Assembly: GCF_014203355.1 (NCBI RefSeq)
Contig: NZ_JACHIR010000001.1
Coordinates: forward strand, 3,102,038 to 3,166,037
Length of the DNA: 64,000 nt
Direction of reading: 5' to 3'
Source: Kutzneria kofuensis
GTDB lineage: Bacteria > Actinomycetota > Actinomycetes > Mycobacteriales > Pseudonocardiaceae
Shown here in pieces: positions 34,414-43,516 of the stretch. The stretch's first letter is position 1. Every line of letters begins with the position of its first letter. Both the position numbers and the translations under genes were made by a program. The notes beneath the pieces are model-generated. The model was not told the origin of the DNA and ran no database searches. It worked only from the letters and a program-made list of their open reading frames with translations.

Positions 34414-35640
34414 TCAGCGAAGGGCCGCCACGAGGGACGGGACGAACTTGGCGGCGTCGATGGTGCCCCAGCCGGACACGATGTCGAAGCCCTTGGCCGC
34501 GGCGAAGCCGGTGACCCCGTTGAAGGTGTTGTTGCCGCTGGTCACGTCCACGACACCGGCCAGCTTGCCGGTGTAGAGGGCGGTGTTGACCTGCCCCAGC
34601 CGGCCGCCCTTGGCCTGCGCGGCCAGCGCCAGCACGGCGGCGAACAGCGGCGAGGACTCGGAGGTGCCGCTGGTGCCCTCCATGGTGATGTCGGGGAAGG
34701 ACCGCTTGGTGCTCTTGGTGATCCCCGAGACGCTGTCCTGCCAGCTCGGCCGGTTGTACACCTTGGACAGGCCGCCGCCGGAGTCCGGCCACAGCGTGGT
34801 GTTCGGCACGTTGCGCACCGAGTTCGTCCCGCCGACGGCGGTCACGTTCGGGTCGGACGCCGGCCAGCTCGCGGTGCGAGTCGTGAAGTAGCCGCCGGAC
34901 TTCTTGTGGTTGGTGGCGCCGGAGTCGCCGGAGGAGGCCAGCAGCGTGACGCCGGCGGCGCTGGCGCGCTCGAACGCCGGGTCGAGGCCGGTGATCTGGC
35001 TGTTGGAGTCGAAGTTGTCCTCGGCCGTGCCGAAGCTCATCGAGATGATGTCGGCGACCTTGTTGGTGGTCATGTAGTCGACGGCCCGCATCATCTCGGG
35101 CAGGCCGTCGATGCCCTCGGTCTCGGCGACCGGCGTGGCCGCCACGACGATCTTCGCGCCCGGCGCCAGGGTGTGGATCATCTCCACGTCCAGGTCGGTC
35201 TCGCCGCCCCAGGCCTGGCAGGTCGCGGTGTCCACACCGGCGTCGTGGCAGCCGGGCACGTGCCCGACCGGGGCGATCACCTGCACGTTGGCCTTGGGCA
35301 GGCCGTTGCGCTGGTCGTAGTCGTCGATGACGGCCTGGATGTCGGCGTCGCCGTAGGACACCAGCGTCGCCACCGTGATGCCGGCGCCGTTGGTTCCCTT
35401 GTCCCACAAGGGCTTCACGTCGTACGCGGCGGCCAGCCGGGGCAGCGCGGCGAGCGCCGTCTCCATCCGCTGGACCTTCTGCGCCACGGTGTCGGCGCCG
35501 ACGAAGGACGCCGCCGCGGCACTGAACGTGTGGTGGCTGGGCGCGGGCGCGGCACCGGCGGGCGCGGCGGCGACGCCGCCCAGCGCCAGCGCGGCCCCGA
35601 CCACCAGCACGCCCGCGGACTTGACCGTTCGTCGCCCCAT
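34414..35640 (-). CDS. Secreted sedolisin (S53) protease, copy 2
   Basis: 408 aa from ATG 35640, which has AGGAGG 6 nt upstream; an earlier ATG at 35676 lacks this. Signal peptide about 1-32 (KSAGVLVVGAALALGGVAAAPAGA). Catalytic residues E147, D151 (GGETDLDVEMIH), D239 (SSGDSGA) and S327 (SGTSESSP). Shares with copy 1 the Cys pair (PGCHDAGVDTATC) and short propeptide. Likely an acid-active extracellular endopeptidase. Confidence 0.86.
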   Translation of the reverse strand: MGRRTVKSAGVLVVGAALALGGVAAAPAGAAPAPSHHTFSAAAASFVGADTVAQKVQRMETALAALPRLAAAYDVKPLWDKGTNGAGITVATLVSYGDADIQAVIDDYDQRNGLPKANVQVIAPVGHVPGCHDAGVDTATCQAWGGETDLDVEMIHTLAPGAKIVVAATPVAETEGIDGLPEMMRAVDYMTTNKVADIISMSFGTAEDNFDSNSQITGLDPAFERASAAGVTLLASSGDSGATNHKKSGGYFTTRTASWPASDPNVTAVGGTNSVRNVPNTTLWPDSGGGLSKVYNRPSWQDSVSGITKSTKRSFPDITMEGTSGTSESSPLFAAVLALAAQAKGGRLGQVNTALYTGKLAGVVDVTSGNNTFNGVTGFAAAKGFDIVSGWGTIDAAKFVPSLVAALR

Positions 35641-35717
35641 GACTTTCCTCCTGCTCAGCCGACCCCGCCCATTCAAGGGGGTGGCGCGTGCCGGCCGTCA
35701 GGTCCGAAAGTTGGGAA

Positions 35718-36485
35718 TTAGTGGACCTGTTCCCATGCCCGATAGGCGTCCTGGACCACCCGAACGGCGTCATCGATGTCGTCCGTCAGATGTAGCAGCT
35801 CCATGTCCTTGGCCCCCACCTTTCCACCGCCTTCCACCGAATCGTGTAGCCAGTCGTAGAGACCCTGCCAGTAGGACCGTCCGAACAGGACGACCGGGAA
35901 CTTGGTGACCTTCTTGGTCTGCACCAGGGTCAGCGCCTCGAACAGCTCGTCCAGCGTGCCGAAGCCGCCGGGCAGGCAGATGAAGGCCTGGGCGTACTTG
36001 ATGAACATGGTCTTGCGGGCGAAGAAGTAGCGGAAGTTCACCCCGAGGTCCACCCACGGGTTCAGGCCCTGCTCGAACGGAAGCTCGATGCCCAGCCCGA
36101 CGGAGTAGCCGCCCGCCTCGGACGCGCCGCGGTTGACCGCCTCCATCGCGCCCGGCCCGCCGCCGGTGATCACCGCGAAGCCGGCCTCGGCCAGCGCGCC
36201 GCCGAGCTTGCGGCCGATCTCGTACTCGGGGTGGTCCTGCTTGGTGCGGGCGGAGCCGAACACCGTGACCGCCTTGGGCAGCTCGGCCAGCGCGCCGAAG
36301 CCCTCCACGAACTCGGCCTGGATGCGTAGCACCCGCCACGGGTCGGTGTGCACCCAGTCGGACGGGCCGCGGGAGTCCAGCAGCCGCTGGTCGGTGGTGG
36401 TGGACTCGCTGGAGCGGTCCCGGCGCAGCGTCACGGGGCCGCGCTGCCGTTCCTTCGGCGGCTGCTCCTGGTTCTCGTTCATCAT
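35718..36485 (-). CDS. LOG-family Rossmann protein, Rv1205 type
   Basis: 255 aa. Lysine-decarboxylase-like/LOG fold with [34 protein letters not shown] and the signature [18 protein letters not shown] enzymes release cytokinin-type free base from nucleotide 5'-monophosphates; in M. tuberculosis Rv1205 does this. N-terminal 45 residues are charged and disordered. Its ATG overlaps the dapE stop by 4 nt (ATGA), so it is in the dapE operon. Confidence 0.86.
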   Translation of the reverse strand: MMNENQEQPPKERQRGPVTLRRDRSSESTTTDQRLLDSRGPSDWVHTDPWRVLRIQAEFVEGFGALAELPKAVTVFGSARTKQDHPEYEIGRKLGGALAEAGFAVITGGGPGAMEAVNRGASEAGGYSVGLGIELPFEQGLNPWVDLGVNFRYFFARKTMFIKYAQAFICLPGGFGTLDELFEALTLVQTKKVTKFPVVLFGRSYWQGLYDWLHDSVEGGGKVGAKDMELLHLTDDIDDAVRVVQDAYRAWEQVH

Positions 36486-37567
36486 GAAACCCTACTCAGG
36501 AAGCGACGCAGCACCTGCTCGCACCGCACGATGTGGGCCGCGGGCACGTTCTCCTGCTGGGTGTGGGCCAGGGTGGGGTCGCCGGGTCCGAAGTTGACGG
36601 CCGGAATGCCCAGCGCCGCGAACCGGGCCACGTCCGTCCAGCCCAGCTTGGCCACCGGCGTGCCGCCCGCGGCCTCGACGAGCTCACGGGCCGTCGGCGC
36701 GGACAGACCCGGCAACGCGCCCTCGGCCGAGTCGACAACCGTCAGGTCGTAGCCCTCGAAAAGCACCCGGAGGTGATCGGCCGCCTGCTCGGCCGTGCGG
36801 TCCGGGGCGAAGCGGTGGTTGATCGTCAGCACGCACTCGTCCGGCACCACGTTGCCCGCGACGCCGCCGGTGATCTTCACGGCCTGCAGGCCCTCGCGGT
36901 AGTGGCAGCCGTCGATGTCCACGTGGCGCGGCTCGTACTGGTCCAGCTTGTGCAGGGCTCCCGCCATCGCGTGGATCGCGTTCTCCCCCATCCACGCGCG
37001 GGCCGTGTGCGCGCGGATTCCCTTGGTACGCAACTCGATCCGCAGCGTCCCCTGGCAGCCGGCCTCGATCACCCCGTTCGACGGCTCGCCGACGATCGCC
37101 AGGTCGCCCTGGAGCCACTCGGGAAGCTCCCGCTCGATCCGCCCCAGCCCGTTGCGGGCGGCGTCGATCTCCTCGCAGTCGTAGAAGATGAAGGTGAGGT
37201 CGTGCACCGGCTCGGCGATGGTCGCGGCCAGGTGCAGGAAGACGGCGTCGCCGCCCTTCATGTCGACGGTGCCGCAGCCGTGCAGCACGAGGTCGTCCCG
37301 TGTTCCCGTACGGCGCAGCGGCAGGTTGTCGTTGATCGGCACGGTGTCGAGGTGGCCGGCCAGCACCACCCGGGACGGGCGGCCGAGGTTCGTGCGGGCC
37401 AGAACCGTGTTCCCGGACACGGCGAGCTCCAGGTGCGGCGCCTGCTCGGCCAGCGCCGCTTTGACGGCCCTGGCCAGCGCTTCCTCGTCGCCGGAGACGC
37501 TCGGCACGTCCACCAGCGCGGCGGTCAGCTCGACGGGATCGGCGGTCAGGTCCAGGCTTGTCGTCAC
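36482..37567 (-). CDS. dapE: Succinyl-diaminopimelate desuccinylase
   Basis: 361-aa M20 zinc hydrolase of lysine/mDAP synthesis. Metal motifs: [11 protein letters not shown] (His, Asp), [18 protein letters not shown] (Glu base/ligand), VGEPSNG. Normal length. GTG 37567 is chosen because TAACGT (37580-37575) lies 7 nt upstream; GTG 37576 would place the start inside the promoter. Divergent from dapD, the gene two steps earlier in the pathway. Confidence 0.87.
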   Translation of the reverse strand: MTTSLDLTADPVELTAALVDVPSVSGDEEALARAVKAALAEQAPHLELAVSGNTVLARTNLGRPSRVVLAGHLDTVPINDNLPLRRTGTRDDLVLHGCGTVDMKGGDAVFLHLAATIAEPVHDLTFIFYDCEEIDAARNGLGRIERELPEWLQGDLAIVGEPSNGVIEAGCQGTLRIELRTKGIRAHTARAWMGENAIHAMAGALHKLDQYEPRHVDIDGCHYREGLQAVKITGGVAGNVVPDECVLTINHRFAPDRTAEQAADHLRVLFEGYDLTVVDSAEGALPGLSAPTARELVEAAGGTPVAKLGWTDVARFAALGIPAVNFGPGDPTLAHTQQENVPAAHIVRCEQVLRRFLSRVS

Positions 37568-37574
37568 GACCGGC

Positions 37575-37584
37575 ACGTTACCGT
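37575..37584. promoter_or_regulatory. Overlapping divergent leaderless promoters dapE/dapD
   Basis: Minus strand TAACGT at 37580-37575, 7 nt before GTG 37567; plus strand TACCGT at 37579-37584, 6 nt before GTG 37591. The two -10 elements share TA at 37579-37580, the same layout as at 12606-12615. Confidence 0.6.
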
Positions 37585-37590
37585 TGTGCC

Positions 37591-38508
37591 GTGACCACCA
37601 GCGCTTACGGCACCGGCCTCGCCACCATCGCCGCCGACGGAACCGTCCTGGACACCTGGTACCCGTCGCCGACCCTCGGGTCCCCCGCCGCGGACAAGCC
37701 CGACTTCGCCGACCTCGTCGGCGAGGACAAGGCCCGTGGCGTGCAGGTCGTCGTGGTCGACACCGCGATCGAGGACCTGTCCGCCGCGCCGGTCGACACC
37801 CACGACGTGTACCTGCGGCTACACCTGCTCTCGCACCGGCTGGTCCAGCCGCACGGGCTCAACCTGGACGGCATCTTCGGCAAGCTGGCCAACGTCGTGT
37901 GGACCAACTTCGGGCCGTGCGCCGTCGCCGACTTCGAGGCCACGCGCCTGCGGCTGCGTTCGCGCGGCCCCGTCACCGTGTACGGCGTGGACAAGTTCCC
38001 GCGCATGGTCGACTACGTGCTGCCCGCCGGCGTTCGCATCGCCGACGCCGACCGGGTCCGGCTCGGCGCGCACCTGGCCGCCGGCACCACCGTCATGCAC
38101 GAGGGTTTCGTCAACTACAACGCCGGCACCCTCGGCACCTCCATGGTCGAGGGCCGGATCTCCGCCGGTGTTGTCGTCGGCGACGGCTCGGACGTCGGCG
38201 GCGGCGCGTCGATCATGGGCACGCTGTCCGGCGGCGGCAAGGAGGTCGTCAGCCTCGGCGAGCGCTGCCTGATCGGCGCCAACGCCGGCATCGGCATCCC
38301 GCTCGGCGACGACTGCGTGGTGGAGGCGGGCCTCTACGTCACCGCCGGCACCAAGGTCACGCTGCCGGACGGCACCGTCGTCAAGGCCCTTGAGCTGTCG
38401 GGTCAGTCGAATCTGCTGTTCATCCGCAACTCGGCCAACGGCGTCGTCGAGGTTCGGCCCCGCAAGGGCCAGGGCATCGAGCTCAACGCCGCCCTCCACG
38501 CCAACTGA
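37591..38508 (+). CDS. dapD: Tetrahydrodipicolinate N-succinyltransferase
   Basis: 305 aa, actinobacterial DapD subtype. N-terminal domain [24 protein letters not shown], then a hexapeptide-repeat left-handed beta-helix ([46 protein letters not shown]) and the conserved C-terminal [19 protein letters not shown]. Transfers succinyl from CoA to tetrahydrodipicolinate. The GTG fits the leaderless promoter; a TTG at 37558 is not supported. Confidence 0.9.
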   Translation: MTTSAYGTGLATIAADGTVLDTWYPSPTLGSPAADKPDFADLVGEDKARGVQVVVVDTAIEDLSAAPVDTHDVYLRLHLLSHRLVQPHGLNLDGIFGKLANVVWTNFGPCAVADFEATRLRLRSRGPVTVYGVDKFPRMVDYVLPAGVRIADADRVRLGAHLAAGTTVMHEGFVNYNAGTLGTSMVEGRISAGVVVGDGSDVGGGASIMGTLSGGGKEVVSLGERCLIGANAGIGIPLGDDCVVEAGLYVTAGTKVTLPDGTVVKALELSGQSNLLFIRNSANGVVEVRPRKGQGIELNAALHAN

Positions 38509-38528
38509 CCTTGTCACTTTCCTCGTTA

Positions 38529-38573
38529 GGAACGGACCATTCCTAAACTCCGAGTAGAGGAATGGTCCGTTCC
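38529..38573. repeat. 45-bp palindromic repeat, copy 2
   Basis: 16-bp arms (38529-38544, 38558-38573) and a loop with ACTCCGAGTAG, matching copy 1 at 34351-34395 except near the loop base. Placed between convergent dapD and the oxygenase gene, so it can act as a bidirectional terminator. Confidence 0.8.
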
Positions 38574-38595
38574 GAACGCTGGGGCCGGCCCATGG

Positions 38596-39573
38596 TCAGC
38601 CCACGGAGATGGCCGCCAGCTTCTCCTTCAGGTACGAGCCCCAGTTCGTCGGCGGGTAACTGCGGCGGCCGATCGGCGGTGCCAGCGACTCCACCACGGC
38701 GTCGTGGTTGGCCTCGTAGAAGAAGACCAGTGACACCAGGTCCTCGGCCGGGGCCTCGGCCGGCGGCGGCAGCACGCGGTGCCGGGTGGAGCGCCAGCGG
38801 TCACCGGTCCAGCGGGCCATCAGGTCGCCGATGTTGACCGTGAACGCGGCCGGGTCGTACGGGGCGTCGACCCACTCGCCGTCCAACGTGTAGATCTGCA
38901 GCCCGCCGAGGCCGGGCTCCCGGTCCAGCACGGTGACGGTGCCGAAGTCGGTGTGCGGCCCGATCCGGAACTGCCCGTCCGCGGCCGGTCCGACGCGGGT
39001 CAGCGGCGGGTACCAGTTGATGTTGAAGCCGTAGGTGGGCTCGCTCAGGAACGGCTCGAAGTAGTCGACGTCCAGACCCAGCGCGACGGCGCAGAGGGCC
39101 ATCAGCTCGTCGGACAGGGCGTGCATCTCGTCCAGGTACTCGCCGACGACCTCCCGCATCCGGGGCAGCTCGGCGTCCGGCCAGACGTTGGGCGCGAACC
39201 ACTCGGCGTCGACGGCCGGATCGCCGGTCGGGGTGTCGCAGGCCGCGGTGAAGGACTCCTTCATGTCCGGCGGCGTGGGCGTGCCCTCGGCGTAGCCGTT
39301 GGCCTCGGCGCCGGGCGGCAGCCAGCCACGGCCGCCGACGGCGGTGGCGTAGCTCTGCTTGACGTCCTCGGGCAGCGCGAAGAACTCCCGCGCCACGGCC
39401 CGGGTGTTGTCGCGCAGCTCGGTGCTCACCTCGTGCCCGGTGATCAGCAGGAAACCGGCGGTCTGCAACGCCTCGTCGACGCGGGCGGCCACCTCGGCGC
39501 GGTCCCGGTCGTCGCCGTGGAACCACGGCTGGAGGTCGATGCTGGGCACTGATTGATGAGCCTTGGCGCTCAC
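38596..39573 (-). CDS. Isopenicillin-N-synthase-like Fe(II) oxygenase
   Basis: 325 aa. N-terminal DIOX_N domain (PSIDLQPWFHGD, GFLLITGHEVS) and jelly-roll core with Fe ligands H207 and D209 (GPHTDFGT) and H265 (RSTRHRV). The Arg of the usual RxS that holds the 2-oxoglutarate carboxylate appears as Leu279 (LVS, residues 279-281), so cosubstrate use is uncertain. GTG overlaps the deaminase stop (GTGA), so the two enzymes are coupled. Beta-lactam synthesis is not implied; thymine-7-hydroxylase is a relative in this superfamily. Confidence 0.75.
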   Translation of the reverse strand: MSAKAHQSVPSIDLQPWFHGDDRDRAEVAARVDEALQTAGFLLITGHEVSTELRDNTRAVAREFFALPEDVKQSYATAVGGRGWLPPGAEANGYAEGTPTPPDMKESFTAACDTPTGDPAVDAEWFAPNVWPDAELPRMREVVGEYLDEMHALSDELMALCAVALGLDVDYFEPFLSEPTYGFNINWYPPLTRVGPAADGQFRIGPHTDFGTVTVLDREPGLGGLQIYTLDGEWVDAPYDPAAFTVNIGDLMARWTGDRWRSTRHRVLPPPAEAPAEDLVSLVFFYEANHDAVVESLAPPIGRRSYPPTNWGSYLKEKLAAISVG

Positions 39574-40019
39574 GGAGTCTCCCCGATGTCCTCGAACCAC
39601 AGCTGCGGTTCGGCCGCGATGAACTCGGTCATCATGTCCACGCACTCGGCGTCGTCCAGCACCGTCACGGCGACGCCGTGCTCGGCCAGCCAGTCGTGGC
39701 CGCCGTGGAAGGTGCGGGCCTCGCCGATCACCACGCGGCCGATGTTGAACTGGCGGACCAGGCCGCTGCAATACCAGCACGGCGACAGCGTCGTCACCAT
39801 GACCGTGTCGCGATAGGTGGGTCGCCGGCCGGCGTTGCGAAAGGCGGCGGTCTCCGCGTGCATCGACGGATCGCCGTCCTGCACGCGGCGGTTGTGGCCG
39901 CTGCCGAGCAGCGTGCCGTCCACGTGGAACAGCGCGGCCCCGATCGGGATGCCGCCCTCGGCACGGCCCGCGCGCGCCTCGCGCACGGCGACTTCGAGCA
40001 GTTCAGCGTCCATCCGCAT
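39570..40019 (-). CDS. Fungal-type cytosine deaminase
   Basis: 149 aa. CDA-fold zinc deaminase with H54/E56 (MHAETAAF) and C81/C84 (LSPCWYC). The C-terminal FIAAEPQLWFEDIGE and the GGIPIGAALF start match yeast cytosine deaminase (FCY1) far better than TadA or bacterial CodA (a TIM barrel). Predicted to deaminate cytosine, possibly 5-methylcytosine. ATG 40019 has GAAGGG upstream; ATG 40013 is the alternative. Coupled to the oxygenase gene. Confidence 0.76.
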   Translation of the reverse strand: MRMDAELLEVAVREARAGRAEGGIPIGAALFHVDGTLLGSGHNRRVQDGDPSMHAETAAFRNAGRRPTYRDTVMVTTLSPCWYCSGLVRQFNIGRVVIGEARTFHGGHDWLAEHGVAVTVLDDAECVDMMTEFIAAEPQLWFEDIGETP

Positions 40020-40056
40020 GCATCCCTTCGGGGGAGCCATCCATCCGCACGTCACC

Positions 40057-40062
40057 TACCAT
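40057..40062 (+). promoter_or_regulatory. -10 of leaderless CHAD mRNA
   Basis: TACCAT followed by 6 nt and ATG at 40069, the same geometry as the dapD promoter. Confidence 0.4.
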
Positions 40063-40068
40063 GCATCG

Positions 40069-41004
40069 ATGAGCACGTCCATCGCCCGAGCTCGCCGGCC
40101 GGTGACGCCGCAGCGGCTCGGCCTGGCGCCGCTCCCGGTCCCGGCCACCGCGAAGGACCCGGTCGCCCGCCACGTCCGAGCGGCCCTGCACACGCAGACG
40201 TTGGCCATGCTGCACTACGAGCCCGGCACCCGCACCGGCGAGGATCCCGAGGACCTGCACCAGATGCGCGTGTCGGTGCGGCGGCTGCGAGCCGTGCTCA
40301 AGTCCGCGCCCGAAAGTGTGCCCGAGAGTGCCACCCTGCGCGTCGAACTGGGCTGGCTCGGCGGCGCGCTCGGGCCCGTACGGGACCTCGACGTGCTCAT
40401 CGACCGGCTGCGCGCCGAGTCCGACGACTTCCCGGATGACGAACGCGCCGTCGCCACCACACTGCTGGACGGTCTCGTCACCGAGCGCCTCGCCGCCCGC
40501 GAGCGTCTGACCTCGGCCCTGAACAGCTCGCGCTACCGGACCCTGCTGACCCACCTCGCGCAGGCCGCCAACTCCGAGGTGAACGAGACCGTCCAGCCGA
40601 AGCTGATGGACCTCGTGCGGGCCCCGTACCGGAAGCTGCGCCGGGCGGTCCGGGCCCTGCCCGCCGACCCGCCCGACGAGCAGCTGCACCGCCTCCGCAT
40701 CCTCGGCAAGCGTTTGCGGTACGCCGCCGAGCTGGTCAGGCCCATCACCGGCAAGCGGCTCCGGGAGCTGGTGCGGGCGACCAAGGAGCTGCAGGAGGTG
40801 CTCGGCGAGCACCAGGACGCCTGCGTCGCCGAGCAGGAGGTCCGGCGACTGGTCGCGGCCCAGGGCGACGTCGTCGACTGGGACCTGGTCTTCGTCGCCG
40901 GCCGCCTGGTGGAACGCGAGCACATCCGCCGGATGGCGACGCGCGACCAGTGGCCCGACGCCTGGCTCGCCGTCGAACGCCACGCCAAGGCGGCGCTGCG
41001 CTGA
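40069..41004 (+). CDS. CHAD-domain protein
   Basis: 311 aa, all helical. CHAD domain with conserved His and basic residues (EDLHQMRVSVRRLRAVLKS, LGPVRDLDVLIDRL, LHRLRILGKRLRYAAEL, LGEHQDACVAEQ). CHAD domains bind inorganic polyphosphate; no CYTH triphosphatase domain is fused or adjacent. ATG supported by the -10; an earlier frame start at 39817 is antisense to the deaminase. Convergent with dapC, 2 nt apart. Confidence 0.85.
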   Translation: MSTSIARARRPVTPQRLGLAPLPVPATAKDPVARHVRAALHTQTLAMLHYEPGTRTGEDPEDLHQMRVSVRRLRAVLKSAPESVPESATLRVELGWLGGALGPVRDLDVLIDRLRAESDDFPDDERAVATTLLDGLVTERLAARERLTSALNSSRYRTLLTHLAQAANSEVNETVQPKLMDLVRAPYRKLRRAVRALPADPPDEQLHRLRILGKRLRYAAELVRPITGKRLRELVRATKELQEVLGEHQDACVAEQEVRRLVAAQGDVVDWDLVFVAGRLVEREHIRRMATRDQWPDAWLAVERHAKAALR

Positions 41005-41006
41005 CG

Positions 41007-42110
41007 TCAGGCGGCCAACCGAGCGGCCGCCGCGGCGACGCGTTCGTCGGTGGCGGTGAGGGCGATCCGGACGTGCTTGCCGCCGGCCGGTCCGTAGAAC
41101 GTGCCGGGGGCGACCAGGATGCCGAGCGACGCCAGCCAGGCGACGGTGTCCCACGCGTCCTCGTCCCGGGTGGCCCACAGGTACAGGCCGGCCTCGGAGT
41201 GGTCGATGCGGAAGCCGGCGCCGAGCAGCGCCTCCCGCAGGACCTTGCGCCGGGCCTCGTAGCGGGCCCGCTGCTCGGTGACGTGCTGGTCGTCGCGCAG
41301 GGCGGCGGTCATCGCCGACTGCACGGGCCGGGGCACGATCATGCCGGCGTGCTTGCGGATCTCCAGCAGGCGCTTGACCAGCGCGGGATCGCCCGTGACA
41401 AAACCGGCGCGGTAGCCGGCGAGGCTGGACGACTTGGACAGCGAGTGCACGGCCAGCAGGCCCTCGGTGCTGCCACCGCTGACCCGCGGATCCAGCACCG
41501 AGACGGCGTCCGATTCCCAGGTCAGGGACAGGTAGCACTCGTCGGAGGCGACGATGGTGCCCCGCTCCCGCGCCCAGTCGACGACCTTGCGCAGGTGGTC
41601 GATGGGCAGCACCCGACCCGTCGGGTTGGACGGCGAGTTCAGCCAGAGCAGCGCCGGCCGGCGCGGGCCGAGCTCGGTGAGCCCCTCCACCCGCGCCACC
41701 TCGGCGCCGGCGAGCAGGGCCCCGACCTCGTAGGTCGGGTACGCCAGCCGGGGAATGGCCACCAGGTCGCCGGCGCGCACGCCGAGCAGCGTCGGCAGCC
41801 AGGCCACCAGCTCCTTGGACCCGATGGTCGGCAGCACCGCGGCCGGGTCGAGCCCGGTCACGCCGAAACGCCGGGCCATCGCCTCGACGGCGGCCTGGCG
41901 CAGTTCGGGAGTGCCGTGCGTGGTCGGGTAGCCGGGCTGGTCGGAGACGGCCGCGAGGGCGTCCCGGATCAGTTCCGGCACCGGGTCGACCGGCGTGCCG
42001 ACGGACAGGTCGACCACACCGTCAGGGTGCGACCGCGCGGTGGCGGTGTGGTCGGCCAGCGAGTCCCACGGGAAGTCCGGCAGCGCCGGCCCCGTCGTGA
42101 AACCGGTCAC
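41007..42110 (-). CDS. dapC: Succinyldiaminopimelate aminotransferase DapC
   Basis: 367-aa PLP aminotransferase, class [49 protein letters not shown] and the PLP-lysine region [20 protein letters not shown]. Position next to the ferredoxin identifies it as the Rv1178 type that makes N-succinyl-L,L-DAP, the step between DapD and DapE. GTG 42110 overlaps the ferredoxin stop (GTGA). Confidence 0.87.
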   Translation of the reverse strand: MTGFTTGPALPDFPWDSLADHTATARSHPDGVVDLSVGTPVDPVPELIRDALAAVSDQPGYPTTHGTPELRQAAVEAMARRFGVTGLDPAAVLPTIGSKELVAWLPTLLGVRAGDLVAIPRLAYPTYEVGALLAGAEVARVEGLTELGPRRPALLWLNSPSNPTGRVLPIDHLRKVVDWARERGTIVASDECYLSLTWESDAVSVLDPRVSGGSTEGLLAVHSLSKSSSLAGYRAGFVTGDPALVKRLLEIRKHAGMIVPRPVQSAMTAALRDDQHVTEQRARYEARRKVLREALLGAGFRIDHSEAGLYLWATRDEDAWDTVAWLASLGILVAPGTFYGPAGGKHVRIALTATDERVAAAAARLAA

Positions 42111-42433
42111 TCGTGCGCGGCCTGCTGCGGCAGCGCGGCGATGAACGCCGGGTCGTTGCTGGTCTTGCCGATCTTCGCCGCGCCGCCGGGCGAGCCCAGC
42201 TCGTCGAAGAAGTCCGCGTTCGCCTTGGTGTAGTCCTTCCACTGGTCGGGGACGTCGTCCTCGTAGTAGATGGCCTCCACCGGGCAGACCGGCTCACAGG
42301 CACCGCAGTCGACGCACTCGTCGGGGTGGATGTACAGCATCCGGTCACCCTCGTAGATGCAGTCGACGGGGCACTCCTCGATGCACGCCTTGTCGAGTAC
42401 ATCGACGCAGGGCTCGGCGATCACGTAGGTCAC
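42107..42433 (-). CDS. fdxA: 7Fe ferredoxin
   Basis: 108 aa. Clusters bound by [17 protein letters not shown] (3Fe/4Fe type) and [16 protein letters not shown]. The C-terminal extension ([27 protein letters not shown]) is the usual actinobacterial FdxA/FdxC tail. GTG with GGAG upstream; residues from 42484 are not part of the family. Electron donor partner not evident here. Confidence 0.9.
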   Translation of the reverse strand: MTYVIAEPCVDVLDKACIEECPVDCIYEGDRMLYIHPDECVDCGACEPVCPVEAIYYEDDVPDQWKDYTKANADFFDELGSPGGAAKIGKTSNDPAFIAALPQQAAHE

Positions 42434-42619
42434 TGCGTTCTCCTGCTTCCCTCTTCGTCCATCCGCCGCGGCACAACCCCTCAAAGTCCCGCGCGCACGT
42501 GGTCAGTATCCCCCGGCTGGCAGGTCAGGTTCGCACCTGGTCACCTCAAGCGCCACGGTACGTCCCGAGTGCCGGGAAAAATGCTGGATCGGCCATGTGG
42601 CCCCGGGCACAGTCACGGG

Positions 42620-43321
42620 GTGGACTCGATCACGGAGCTGGAGCTGCTGTGCGCCGACGCCTGGCCGGCGCTGGTCGACGAGGGCCTCGGCCAGTGGCGC
42701 CTGCGAGCCGCCGGCGGCTTCACCGGACGGGCCAACAGCGCCCTGACCACCGGCGATCCCGGTGTGCCCATCCCCGAAGCCCTCGCCACCACGTCCGCCT
42801 TCGCGGCGCGACACGGCATCGAACCGGCCGCTCATGTCACCCAAGGGACCGAGACCGAACGGCGTATTCGGGAGGCCGGGTGGCAACCAGCCGCCGACCA
42901 CCCCGGCGGCGTCGAGTCGATGGTGATGACCGGCCCGCTGCCCGACGGGGATCCGCTGGGCGAGGTCCTGGACAAGCCGACCCGGCAGTGGTGGGACCTG
43001 GCCGTCGGCGAGCCCACCGCCGCCCAGCGACACGTCCTCGGCACCGGTCCCCTGCTCGGCTTCGGCTACGTCGAGGCCGCGGCCGTCGTCCGGGGCTGCA
43101 TCGTGGACTCGACGCTCCACATCTCACGGCTGTCGGTGCGGCCCGCGCTCCGCCGCCAGGGCACCGCCCGGCGGCTTCTGGCGACGCTGGGCGCCTGGGC
43201 CCGGGACTGCGGCGCGCAGGATGCCGTGCTCCAGGTCGCCACGCACAACACCGCCGCGATCCGGCTGTACGAGGGGCTCGGCTTCACCGAGCACCACCGG
43301 TACGGCTACTGGCGGCCGTGA
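42620..43321 (+). CDS. GNAT acetyltransferase
   Basis: 233 aa. N-terminal region ITELELLCADAWPALVDEGLGQWRLRAAGGFTGRANSAL, conserved in an actinobacterial GNAT group, and a C-terminal acetyl-CoA site SRLSVRPALRRQGTARRLLATLGAWARD with LYEGLGFTEHHRYGYWRP. GTG 42620 follows the family start; ATG 42581 is possible. Divergent from the ferredoxin gene. Substrate unknown. Confidence 0.78.
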   Translation: MDSITELELLCADAWPALVDEGLGQWRLRAAGGFTGRANSALTTGDPGVPIPEALATTSAFAARHGIEPAAHVTQGTETERRIREAGWQPAADHPGGVESMVMTGPLPDGDPLGEVLDKPTRQWWDLAVGEPTAAQRHVLGTGPLLGFGYVEAAAVVRGCIVDSTLHISRLSVRPALRRQGTARRLLATLGAWARDCGAQDAVLQVATHNTAAIRLYEGLGFTEHHRYGYWRP

Positions 43322-43348
43322 ACCCGCCTCGCCCGGCAGCGGGTGGGG

Positions 43349-43516
43349 CTAGCGGCCCTGCGGCTTCTTCTTGTCGGTGTGACGAAGATCACCGACGATA
43401 CGGAACTGGGGCCCGCCGGTGCTGGGCTTGGCCTTCTCGTTCTCGCCGTCGACCAGGGCCTTGATGGCGTCGACCGGATCGTTGGAGTGCCGGTCGTCTT
43501 TGCGCTGCACACTCAT
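43349..43516 (-). CDS. 55-aa conserved-looking protein, last gene of mshB operon
   Basis: 55 aa beginning MSVQRKDDRHSNDPVDAI and ending with a Lys-rich tail. No membrane segment or known motif. ATG overlaps the previous stop (ATGA) and a GGGGGAGG ribosome site sits upstream, so it is real and coupled. Function unknown. Confidence 0.65.
   Translation of the reverse strand: MSVQRKDDRHSNDPVDAIKALVDGENEKAKPSTGGPQFRIVGDLRHTDKKKPQGR

Noticed and set aside
30717-35700. Protease island as an integrated mobile element
   Set aside because: No integrase, transposase, tRNA target or flanking direct repeats; only a dispersed palindrome at one edge.
38596-39573. Beta-lactam (isopenicillin N synthase) biosynthesis
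   Set aside because: Superfamily resemblance only; no ACV synthetase or acyltransferase, and the neighbour is a cytosine deaminase.
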